Assembly (NCBI GenBank): GCA_964491375.1
Contig: CAZBGL010000288.1
Location: 1-5,296 of the forward strand
Source: CAZBGL01 sp964491375
GTDB lineage: Bacteria; Desulfobacterota; Deferrisomatia; Deferrisomatales; Deferrisomataceae
Length of the DNA: 5,296 nucleotides
Direction: 5' to 3'
A program made the position numbers and the translations under genes. Positions 1 through 5,296 of the stretch are shown here, piece by piece; positions within the stretch are counted from its first letter, which is position 1; each line of letters opens with the position of its first letter. Under the pieces are notes generated by a model that was given only the letters and a program-made list of their open reading frames with translations, had not been told where the DNA came from and ran no database searches.

Positions 1-1880
1 CGCCCGCAGTGTTCCTGGGCCTGTTCTGGCGGGGCGGCCGGAGGAGCGGCGCCCTGGCGGGGCTGGCGCTGGGATTCGCCGTGTGGGCGTACACGCTCCT
101 GCTGCCCAGCTTCGCCGAGTCCGGGTGGATCCCCCGCACCGTGGTACAGGAGGGCCCGTGGGGGATCCGGGCCCTCCGGCCCCAGGCCCTGTTCGGGCTC
201 GACGGCCTGGATCCGTGGACGCACGCCCTGGTGTGGAGCCTCGTGTTCAACCTGGGGACCTATCTCGCGGTGAGCCTGCTGGACCCCGGACACCGGGAGT
301 CCCGGGCCGACCGGGCCCAGGGCCCGGTGTGGGCCACCCGGGCGGACCTGGAGGCCCTTCTCACCCGGTTCCTCGGCACCGACAAGGCCCGCGAGGTGCT
401 GGCGTCGCTCCCCGAGCGTGCCTCGCCCCAGACGCTGGTGGAAACGGCCGAGCGGTGCCTGGCCGGCGCCCTGGGAACCCCCTCGGCCCGCGCCGTGATC
501 CAGAGCTTCCTGGCATGGCCCCGGGAACAGGCGGTCGAGATCCTGGACGTGTTCGGCGGCGTCTCGCGCACCCTGGCGGAAAGCCGGGAAACCCTGGAGC
601 GCCGCATCCGGGAGCTCACCGTGCTCCACGAGGCGTCCCGCACCCTGTCCAAGAGCCTGCACATCGACACGGTGCTGGCCGAGATCCTGGATCTCATCCG
701 CAGGGAGTTCGGGTTCGAACACCTGGCGGTGCGCCTCCTGGAGCCGGACGGGACCCTGTGCATCCGAAGCCACGTGGGACTCCACCCCTCGTACGTGGAC
801 GCCTCCCGGAGGCCACCGTCGAAGGAGACGTACTTCGGCACGTGCTTCCTGGAGGCCCGCCCGGTGGTCGTGGAGGACACCCGCCAGATCCCGCCCCACC
901 ACCCGTTCCACCGCCTGGCCCGGCTCGTGCCGGTCACGGCGTTCATCCACGTGCCCATGATCCACGAGGGCCGGCCCCTTGGTGTGCTCACGGCCTACGC
1001 CACCCGCGGGCCCATGCACTTCACCGAGGAGTTCGTGGACCTGTTCGCGGCGCTCGCGAACCAGCTCGCCCTGGCCGTGGCCAACGCCCAGCTCTACGCC
1101 GAGGTCCAGGCGTACAGCCAGGCCATGGAAGAAAAGGTCCGCCAGCGCACGGCCGAGCTGGAGGCGGCCAACGCCCGCCTGCGGGAGCTGGACCGCCTGA
1201 AGAGCGAGTTCCTCTCCACGGTGAGCCACGAACTGCGAACGCCGCTCACCTCCATCCGCTCCTTCACCGAGATCCTGCTCCGCTACGGAGTGGACGAACC
1301 CGACAAGCGCCGACGATTCCTGGGGATCATCCAGCAGGAGGCCGACCGGCTCACCCGCATGATCAACGACCTGCTGGACCTGTCCAAGATCGAGGCGGGC
1401 CGGCTGGAGCTCCGGCTCGAACCCGTAGACCTGGCCGCAGCCCTCCGGAACGTGCTCGACGTGACCCGGCCCCTGTTCGAGGACAAGGGGGTGTCGGCCG
1501 AGGTGAGCATGGAGGAGGGGCTGCCCGCCGTGGAGGCGGACAGCGACCGGCTTCAGCAGGTCCTGGCCAACCTCCTGTCCAACGCGGTCAAGTTCTCCCC
1601 CGCCGGAGGCACGGTGCACATCCACGCCCGCACCCGGGGCGCATTCGCCGTGGTCAGCGTGGCGGACGAGGGCCCCGGGATCCCACCGGACCGGCTGGAC
1701 GAGGTGTTCGACCGGTACTCCCAGATCCGCGCCCCCCAGAAACACCATCCCCTGGGCACGGGCCTGGGCCTGACCATCGCCCGGGAGCTGGTGGAGCGCA
1801 TGGGCGGCCGGATCTGGGTGGAGAGCCGCCCCGGCCAGGGGGCCACCTTCTCGTTCACCCTGCCCCTGGCCACCGGTTGA
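1..1880 (+). CDS. SSF transporter-linked sensor histidine kinase (CbrA-like), 5' partial
   Basis: Membrane sensor kinase, cut off by the left edge: the frame is open from base 3 (P-A-V-F-L-G-L-F-W) and 625 residues are visible. Bases 12-115 and about 213-285 encode two hydrophobic segments matching the last helices of a sodium:solute symporter domain, including GALAGLALGFAVWAYTLLLP and a WTHALVWSLVFNLGTY segment typical of CbrA-type kinases. Bases about 340-530 resemble the STAC linker domain (RFLGTDKAREVL, GTPSARAVIQSFL). A short coiled coil, a GAF domain (about 640-1100) and a second coiled coil follow. HisKA has the H-box VSHELRTPLTSI, with phospho-acceptor His at 1227-1229. HATPase_c shows the N-box Asn (1581-1583), the G1 box DEGPGI (Asp at 1665-1667) and the G2 box GTGLGL (1755-1772). 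By family, it should autophosphorylate on His and pass phosphate to a response regulator; none is visible here. There is no C-terminal receiver and no recognised PAS domain. The GTG at 9 is internal to the transporter domain and is not the start. The ligand is unknown. Confidence 0.93.
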   Translation, partial: PAVFLGLFWRGGRRSGALAGLALGFAVWAYTLLLPSFAESGWIPRTVVQEGPWGIRALRPQALFGLDGLDPWTHALVWSLVFNLGTYLAVSLLDPGHRESRADRAQGPVWATRADLEALLTRFLGTDKAREVLASLPERASPQTLVETAERCLAGALGTPSARAVIQSFLAWPREQAVEILDVFGGVSRTLAESRETLERRIRELTVLHEASRTLSKSLHIDTVLAEILDLIRREFGFEHLAVRLLEPDGTLCIRSHVGLHPSYVDASRRPPSKETYFGTCFLEARPVVVEDTRQIPPHHPFHRLARLVPVTAFIHVPMIHEGRPLGVLTAYATRGPMHFTEEFVDLFAALANQLALAVANAQLYAEVQAYSQAMEEKVRQRTAELEAANARLRELDRLKSEFLSTVSHELRTPLTSIRSFTEILLRYGVDEPDKRRRFLGIIQQEADRLTRMINDLLDLSKIEAGRLELRLEPVDLAAALRNVLDVTRPLFEDKGVSAEVSMEEGLPAVEADSDRLQQVLANLLSNAVKFSPAGGTVHIHARTRGAFAVVSVADEGPGIPPDRLDEVFDRYSQIRAPQKHHPLGTGLGLTIARELVERMGGRIWVESRPGQGATFSFTLPLATG

Positions 1881-1883
1881 CTT

Positions 1884-1913
1884 GCCCGGGGCGCTGTGTG
1901 AGCATCCCCGGGT
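1884..1913 (+). terminator. GC-rich hairpin between kinase and cbiC, possible weak terminator or attenuator
   Basis: CCCGGGG (1885-1891) is perfectly complementary to CCCCGGG (1906-1912). A further three pairs (GCT 1893-1895 with AGC 1901-1903) leave a five-base loop, and G1884 can wobble-pair with T1913. Only three T (1913-1915) follow, so it is a poor match to a strong intrinsic terminator. It sits 4 bases after the kinase stop and 33 bases before the cbiC start, so it could separate the kinase from the corrin genes, stabilise an mRNA end, or be chance in GC-rich DNA. Confidence 0.4.
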
Positions 1914-1945
1914 TTCCGCCTCGTTCCCTCAACGGAGTGCCCAGC

Positions 1946-2587
1946 ATGAGCGGGCCAGGCATCGATCCCCAGAACATCGAGGCCGCAAGCTTCGAGATCA
2001 TCCGGAAGATGGTGGACCTGTCCGGCCTCACGCCGGCGGAACAGGGCCTCGTCCAGCGGGTGGTCCACGCCACCGGGGACCCCTCGTTCGCCGGCCTCCT
2101 GAGGTGGTCCAAGGGGGCCCTGGACGCCGGCATCGAGGCCCTGCGCGCCGGCGCCCCGGTGGTGACCGACGTGGAGATGGTCCGGGCCGGGGTGAGCCGG
2201 GCCCGGGCTGAGCGGCTGGGCTCGTTCGTGGCGTGTTTCCTGAACGCCCCGGGCGTGGCCGAGGAGGCCCGGGAGCGGGGCGTCACCCGGTCCTCGGTGG
2301 CCACCGAGCGGGCCGCGGACGCCTGCCCCGAGGCTGTGTTCGCCCTGGGAAACGCCCCCACGGCCCTTTTCCGGTTGCTGGAACTGGTGGACGCGGGCCG
2401 GGTGCGGCCCCGGCTGGTCATCGGGGCGGTGGTGGGCTTTGTGGGTGCGGCAGAGGCCAAGGAGGCCCTGATGGCCCGGACCGATCTGGCGTGGATCGCG
2501 GTGAAGGGAAACAAGGGCGGCAGCAACGTGGCCGCGGCCTGCGTCAACGCCCTGATGAAGACCGCGCTGGAGGGAGCCCCGGGGTGA
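1946..2587 (+). CDS. cbiC: Cobalt-precorrin-8 methylmutase (precorrin-8X methylmutase)
   Basis: A 213-residue cytoplasmic enzyme, the usual length for the CbiC/CobH family. It moves a methyl group from C11 to C12 of the corrin ring, turning (cobalt-)precorrin-8 into cobyrinate (EC 5.4.99.60 for the cobalt form). The family pattern is clear: an N-terminal IEAASFEIIRKMVD helix, then VVHATGDPSFA with His41, equivalent to the catalytic His43 of CobH; PVVTDVEMVRAGV (71-83); RGVTRSS (111-117); FALGNAPTALF (132-142); VVGFVGAAEAKEAL (162-175); and KGNKGGSNVAAA (188-199). The ATG at 1946 is chosen because GGAG (1934-1937) lies 8 bases upstream and the protein begins where family members begin. An in-frame GTG at 1937 overlaps that ribosome site and is less likely. 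The stop overlaps the cbiD start by four bases. It acts last of the three enzymes here although it is encoded first. Confidence 0.97.
   Translation: MSGPGIDPQNIEAASFEIIRKMVDLSGLTPAEQGLVQRVVHATGDPSFAGLLRWSKGALDAGIEALRAGAPVVTDVEMVRAGVSRARAERLGSFVACFLNAPGVAEEARERGVTRSSVATERAADACPEAVFALGNAPTALFRLLELVDAGRVRPRLVIGAVVGFVGAAEAKEALMARTDLAWIAVKGNKGGSNVAAACVNALMKTALEGAPG
2569..2587 (+). promoter_or_regulatory. Ribosome site and GTGA stop/start overlap coupling cbiC to cbiD
   Basis: GGAGGGA (2569-2575) is followed after 8 bases by GTG (2584-2586), which shares GTGA with the cbiC stop TGA (2585-2587). This decides the cbiD start and is a standard arrangement for translational coupling; the coupling itself is inferred. 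Confidence 0.75.
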
Positions 2588-3768
2588 GCCGAAGGCTCCG
2601 GCACGGGTTCACCACCGGGGCCTGCGCCGCGGCCGCGGCCAAGGGCGCGGCGCTCCGGCTGTTCGGGCGGGCCGCGGACGCGGTGGAGATCCCCCTGCCC
2701 TGGGGCCGGCCCGAAAGCCGGCCGGTCCGGTTCACCCTGACAAACCCCGAGGGCGGCCAGGGATGGGCGGCGTGCGGGGTGGTGAAGGACGCGGGCGACG
2801 ACCCGGACGTGACCGACGGCCTGGAGATCCGCGCCTCGGTCTCCCTGGAGCCGGTACCCCCGGGTGGCCGCCGCCACGACCACACCCACCCGGCCCGTTC
2901 CTTGGAACCGGGAGCGCCGCCCACCGTGGTCCGGATCGACGGCGGCCAGGGGGTGGGCCGGGTCACCAAACCCGGGCTCGCCGTGCCGGTGGGGCAGGCC
3001 GCCATCAACCCGGTGCCCCGCCGGATGATCGAGGCGGCCGTGCGGGACGCCCTGGCCGAGGCGGGCGTGGCCGAACCGGTGGGGTTGTCCGTCGTGGTCC
3101 GGGTGCCGCGGGGCGAGGAGATCGCGCGGAAGACCCTGAACGCCCGCCTGGGGATCGTGGGGGGCATCTCCATCCTGGGCACCACCGGGATCGTGGTGCC
3201 CATGAGCCACGACGCTTGGCGGGCCACCATCGACGCGGCCCTCGACGTGGCCCGGGCCGCGGGGCTCGGCCGGGTGGTGCTGGCCCACGGCCGGTCCAGC
3301 GAGGCCGCGGCCCAGGCGCTGTACCCGGACCTGCCGGAGGAGGCCTTCGTGCTCATGGGCGACCACGTGGGCCATGCCCTGGATGGGGCCGCGCGCCGAG
3401 GCCTTGCCGTGGTTCTCGCCGGACAGTTCGCCAAGTTCTGCAAGGTGGCGGCCGGCCACTTCGCCACCCACGTGAAGGACTCCCGCATCGACCGGAACCT
3501 GATCGCCCGGCTCCTGGCCGAGGCGGGCCTCCCGCCGGAGCGGGCCGGCGCCGCCCGCACGGCCAACACGGCCCGGGAAGTATACGGGATGCTCCGAAGG
3601 GACGGCGACCGGGGCGCGTTCCGGGGACTCGCCCGCCGGGTGGCCCGGGCGGCGGCACGACGGGTGGGCGGCCGGGTCCCGGTGGAGGCGGTGTTGTTCG
3701 GATACGGCCGGGAGGTGCTGGCGCGATGGACCGAGGAGGAGTGCCCGGGGATCCCCGGGTCCACGTGA
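2584..3768 (+). CDS. cbiD: Cobalt-precorrin-5B (C1)-methyltransferase
   Basis: A 394-residue cytoplasmic enzyme that uses S-adenosylmethionine to methylate C1 of cobalt-precorrin-5B, giving cobalt-precorrin-6A (EC 2.1.1.195). CbiD is the C1 methyltransferase of the anaerobic route; the aerobic counterpart is the unrelated CobF. Family landmarks run in order: HGFTTGACAAAAAKGAA (7-23), KDAGDDPDVT (68-77), GVGRVTKPGL (123-132), AAINPVPR (139-146), LGIVGGISILGTTGIV (189-204), GDHVGHAL and GQFAKFCKVAAGHFATH, ending with GYGREVLARW. The start is GTG at 2584: it overlaps the cbiC stop as GTGA, GGAGGGA (2569-2575) lies 8 bases upstream, and the family N-terminus begins within a few residues. Residues about 90-115 (PVPPGG..HDHTH..PGAPPT) look like an insert, with three His at 98, 100 and 102, between two conserved blocks; this is judged from memory of the family. 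The last 43 bases overlap the next gene. Translation is probably coupled to cbiC. Confidence 0.97.
   Translation: MSRRLRHGFTTGACAAAAAKGAALRLFGRAADAVEIPLPWGRPESRPVRFTLTNPEGGQGWAACGVVKDAGDDPDVTDGLEIRASVSLEPVPPGGRRHDHTHPARSLEPGAPPTVVRIDGGQGVGRVTKPGLAVPVGQAAINPVPRRMIEAAVRDALAEAGVAEPVGLSVVVRVPRGEEIARKTLNARLGIVGGISILGTTGIVVPMSHDAWRATIDAALDVARAAGLGRVVLAHGRSSEAAAQALYPDLPEEAFVLMGDHVGHALDGAARRGLAVVLAGQFAKFCKVAAGHFATHVKDSRIDRNLIARLLAEAGLPPERAGAARTANTAREVYGMLRRDGDRGAFRGLARRVARAAARRVGGRVPVEAVLFGYGREVLARWTEEECPGIPGST
3711..3728 (+). promoter_or_regulatory. Ribosome site inside cbiD that sets the cbiET start
   Basis: GGAGGT (3711-3716), within the last codons of cbiD, is followed after 9 bases by ATG (3726-3728). 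The spacing is normal and the match to the 16S tail is strong, which favours this start over the GTG codons at 3741 and 3765. Confidence 0.65.
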
Positions 3769-4964
3769 TCGGAGTGGAACCCGGCGCCGCCGCCCTTCCC
3801 CGGGCGGCGGTGGAAGCGGCCCGGGGGTGTCGCCTGCTCGCGGGCGCGCGGCGGCACCTGGAACTCGTGCCCGGCTTTGCCGGCGAGACGGTTGCGCTCG
3901 AGGGCGGGGTCGGCGACGTGGTGGAGCGGATCGCGGCCGATCCCGGGATGACGGCCGCCCTGCTCGCCTCCGGAGACCCGGGCTTCTTCGGCATCGGGGC
4001 CCTGGTGCTGCGCCGCCTTCCGCGGGAGGCGGTGCGCCTCTGGCCTGCGGTGTCGTCCATGCAGCTCGCCTTCGCCCGGGCCCGGGAGCCGTGGAGCGGC
4101 GCCCGGTTTGCGAGCCTCCACGCCCGCCCCCTGGAAACCCTGGCCCCTCTGCTGGGAAGCCCCCGGATCGGCCTGTTCACCGATCCGGAAAACCATCCCG
4201 GCCGCATCGCCCGGTTCGTGCTCGACGCAGGATGGGACGACTACGAGATGGTGGTGGCCGAAGACCTGGGCCTTCCCTCCGAGCGTCTCCGGAGGGGCCC
4301 TCCCGGGGCGTTCCTCGACTGGAAGGGCTCGGACCTGAACGTGGTGCTGCTGCTCCGGACCGGACCCGACCCGAGGCCTCTGGGCCCCGGTCTCCCGGAC
4401 GATGCGTTCCTCCACAAGGGCGGAATGCTCACCAAGCGCGAGGTGCGCGCATCGGCCCTGGGCCTTCTGGGCCTGCCCCGGGAGGGGGTGCTGTGGGACG
4501 TGGGAGCGGGGTCGGGATCGGTGTCGGTGGAGGCGTGCCTTCTCGCACCGGGCCTTCGGGCCTTCGCCGTGGAGCGGGACCCCGCCGCGGTGCGATGCAT
4601 CCGGGAGAACCGCAGGCGCTTCCGGGTGGCCGGGCTGGTGCCGGTGCACGGCGAGGCACCGGATGCGCTGGCCGCCCTCCCCGATCCCCACGCCGTGTTC
4701 GTCGGCGGGACCGGCGGGTGCACGACCGGGATCCTGACCGCCTGCTGGGCACGGCTCCGGCCCGGGGGTTCCATGGTGGTGGCCGCCACCCTGCTCGAAA
4801 CCCTTGCCGAGGTGCGCGCGTGGGCCGGCCCCCAGGGGTTGGACGCAGCGGTGAGCGCGCTGGCGGCCTGGCGGTCGAGACCGCTCGCCGGCCGGACTCG
4901 GCTCGCCCCCACGAACCCCGTGTTCCTCGTGCGCATGACCAAGGACCGTGGGAAGCTCCGGTAG
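3726..4964 (+). CDS. cbiET: Fused cobalt-precorrin-7 C5-methyltransferase and cobalt-precorrin-6B C15-methyltransferase/decarboxylase (CbiE-CbiT, CobL-like)
   Basis: A 412-residue cytoplasmic bifunctional enzyme, the length expected for a CbiE-CbiT (CobL-type) fusion. The N-terminal half (about 12-210) is the CbiE-type tetrapyrrole methylase: VHVIGVEPG (12-20), LASGDPGFFGIG (80-91) for SAM binding, and VSSMQLAFAR (109-118). The C-terminal half (about 222-405) is CbiT, a Rossmann-fold methyltransferase: HKGGMLTKREVRA (230-242), the SAM loop DVGAGSGSVSVE (258-269), and FVGGTGG (325-331). CbiT methylates C15 and decarboxylates the C12 acetate; CbiE methylates C5; together they yield cobalt-precorrin-8, the substrate of CbiC. 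ATG 3726 is chosen because GGAGGT (3711-3716) lies 9 bases upstream. The in-frame GTG at 3741 has a purine run directly against it, and GTG at 3765 has no ribosome site at a normal distance, although it would give the more usual short CbiE N-terminus. With the ATG start, the gene overlaps cbiD by 43 bases. No frameshift or missing core motif is seen. Confidence 0.96.
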   Translation: MDRGGVPGDPRVHVIGVEPGAAALPRAAVEAARGCRLLAGARRHLELVPGFAGETVALEGGVGDVVERIAADPGMTAALLASGDPGFFGIGALVLRRLPREAVRLWPAVSSMQLAFARAREPWSGARFASLHARPLETLAPLLGSPRIGLFTDPENHPGRIARFVLDAGWDDYEMVVAEDLGLPSERLRRGPPGAFLDWKGSDLNVVLLLRTGPDPRPLGPGLPDDAFLHKGGMLTKREVRASALGLLGLPREGVLWDVGAGSGSVSVEACLLAPGLRAFAVERDPAAVRCIRENRRRFRVAGLVPVHGEAPDALAALPDPHAVFVGGTGGCTTGILTACWARLRPGGSMVVAATLLETLAEVRAWAGPQGLDAAVSALAAWRSRPLAGRTRLAPTNPVFLVRMTKDRGKLR

Positions 4965-4983
4965 GCCGCAGGGCGGCCTGTTT
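4962..4983 (+). terminator. Hairpin overlapping the cbiET stop codon, probable terminator or 3'-end hairpin
   Basis: AGGCCGC (4963-4969) pairs perfectly with GCGGCCT (4973-4979) around a three-base AGG loop; T4962 with G4980 can add a wobble pair. GTTTG follows, so the T run has only three bases. The stem starts within the TAG stop codon. It is compatible with an intrinsic terminator ending the cbi unit, but the short T run leaves room for a plain mRNA-stabilising hairpin. Confidence 0.5.
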
Positions 4984-4990
4984 GCAGAAA

Positions 4991-5005
4991 GTGACGTTGC
5001 GTGAC
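4991..5005. repeat. GTGAC direct repeat with 10-base period
   Basis: GTGAC occurs at 4991-4995 and again at 5001-5005, separated by GTTGC, so the two copies are one helical turn apart. They lie in the only AT-richer stretch of the intergenic region. Such an arrangement can be a tandem regulator site, but with two five-base copies chance is a real alternative and no regulator can be named. Confidence 0.3.
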
Positions 5006-5018
5006 TCGTTTCAGGGGT

Positions 5019-5056
5019 GAGGCCGGGGCCCGTTTCCCCCTCGGGGCCACGGCCTC
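5019..5056. repeat. Large imperfect inverted repeat (hairpin) without a T run
   Basis: GAGGCC (5019-5024) pairs with GGCCTC (5051-5056). After a 2x2 internal loop, GGCCC (5027-5031) pairs with GGGCC (5044-5048), and with one bulged base a further G-C pair (5032 with 5042) is possible. The loop is rich in T and C (TTTCCCCCT). No T run follows on the + strand. It could be an RNA hairpin, a bidirectional 3'-end structure or part of the repeat-rich region. Confidence 0.4.
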
Positions 5057-5059
5057 GAT

Positions 5060-5283
5060 GGGGGTGCTCGGGAGCGGCCTTCGGCCCGCGACCTCTCGCG
5101 GACTGGCTGGGAAGTCGCCCCGGGGGCTCGTCTCCGCTCGCGGCCCCGGCCTCGGCGGGAGTGCTCGGAGGCCGGTGTGCCGCTCGCGTGCGCGGTCGGT
5201 GGGCTCGGGAGGCCGCGGCGCTCGGCCTTCCGGCCGCCTTCGCGGATCCGACCCCCCGGGGCGGTTGGGAGCGGCCCGTTCGA
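5060..5283. repeat. Cluster of degenerate short repeats (GCTCG / GGGAGCGGCC words)
   Basis: GCTCG occurs seven times (starting at 5066, 5126, 5136, 5163, 5182, 5203 and 5220). The ten-base word GGGAGCGGCC occurs exactly at 5070-5079 and 5267-5276, GCTCGGGA at 5066-5073 and 5203-5210, and CGGCCTTC at 5075-5082 and 5223-5230. A small hairpin, CGGCC (5223-5227) with GGCCG (5232-5236), is also present. Spacing is irregular, so this is not a CRISPR array or a simple tandem repeat. Some repetition is expected from the extreme base composition. Confidence 0.4.
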
Positions 5284-5296
5284 TCCGTGCGGGTTC

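Larger units (their letters stand above)
4965..5296. other. Non-coding stretch with no credible gene: short AT-richer segment, then GC-rich repeat-laden DNA
   Basis: No reading frame here has a start, a ribosome site and a recognisable protein. The minus-strand frame that stays open to the right edge translates to Arg/Pro-rich sequence with no family resemblance. Bases 4980-5013 are clearly richer in A and T than everything around them. Bases 5014-5296 are very GC-rich with recurring short words and hairpins. No tRNA, cobalamin riboswitch or clear promoter is visible. The next gene probably starts beyond the window. Confidence 0.6.

Noticed and set aside
83..1945. N-terminal extension of the cbiC frame back into the kinase gene
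   Set aside because: The frame is open only because of high GC; the extension is Pro/Gly/Arg-rich. ATG 1946 has a well-placed ribosome site and fits the family N-terminus.
1881..1945. Possible cobalamin riboswitch before cbiC
   Set aside because: The gap is only 65 bases, far shorter than a B12 riboswitch, and no B12-box-like sequence is seen there or in 4965-5296.
1855..3471. Long minus-strand open frame opposite cbiC and cbiD (538 codons)
   Set aside because: Its translation is low-complexity, Gly/Pro/Arg/His-rich and matches no family, while the + strand carries unmistakable CbiC and CbiD motifs. Long antisense frames are expected in GC-rich coding DNA.
3741..3767. GTG codons at 3741 and 3765 as cbiET starts
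   Set aside because: The purine run before 3741 abuts the codon with no spacer, and 3765 has no ribosome site at a normal distance. ATG 3726 has both, though 3765 remains possible because it gives a family-like N-terminus.
2544..4691. Long minus-strand open frame opposite cbiD and cbiET (715 codons)
   Set aside because: Same reason: compositional shadow of cbiD and cbiET with no recognisable domain or ribosome site.
5060..5283. CRISPR-like or tandem repeat array
   Set aside because: Repeated words are short, irregularly spaced and not flanking unique spacers of constant length.
4241..5296. Minus-strand frame open from the right edge through the intergenic region
   Set aside because: Translation is Arg/Pro-rich with no domain-like pattern and continues as an antisense shadow of cbiET, so a gene is not supported.
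5268..5296. tRNA T-loop-like word GTTCGATCC near the right edge
   Set aside because: The flanking five-base stem (GCCCG with CGTGC) has a mismatch, and no D arm, anticodon arm or acceptor stem can be laid out upstream.

Overview
This is a GC-rich window (well over 65% G+C by eye) with all recognisable genes on the + strand. It looks like the chromosome of a high-GC bacterium that makes cobalamin by the cobalt-early (anaerobic) route, because CbiD belongs to that route and not to the aerobic one. A deltaproteobacterium-like anaerobe would fit, but the lineage cannot be fixed from sequence alone. No mobile element, CRISPR array, tRNA or rRNA is visible.

Layout: (1) Bases 1-1880 hold the 3' part of a large membrane sensor histidine kinase of the transporter-kinase (CbrA-like) type: the last two helices of a sodium:solute symporter (SSF) domain, a STAC-like linker domain, a GAF domain, then HisKA and HATPase_c. 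The start lies upstream of the window. (2) A 65-base gap (1881-1945) carries a GC-rich hairpin followed by three T. (3) Bases 1946-4964 are a tightly packed three-gene corrin unit: cbiC (precorrin-8X methylmutase), cbiD (C1 methyltransferase) and a fused cbiE-cbiT (C5 and C15 methyltransferase/decarboxylase). cbiC and cbiD overlap by 4 bases and cbiD and cbiET by 43, which suggests translational coupling. (4) A hairpin overlaps the cbiET stop codon. The remaining 332 bases (4965-5296) show no credible gene: first a short AT-richer stretch with a GTGAC direct repeat, then about 280 bases of very GC-rich, repeat-laden, hairpin-forming sequence.

Together the three enzymes cover most of the late corrin-ring steps: CbiD methylates C1 of cobalt-precorrin-5B to give cobalt-precorrin-6A; CbiET methylates C5 and C15 and decarboxylates the C12 acetate to give cobalt-precorrin-8; CbiC moves the C11 methyl to C12 to give cobyrinate. 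The reductase between CbiD and CbiET (CbiJ/CobK) is not in the window. Nothing in the sequence ties the kinase to cobalamin regulation, so their adjacency may be accidental. I see no clearly new system; the items most worth a second look are the His-containing insert in CbiD and the repeat-rich region at the right end.
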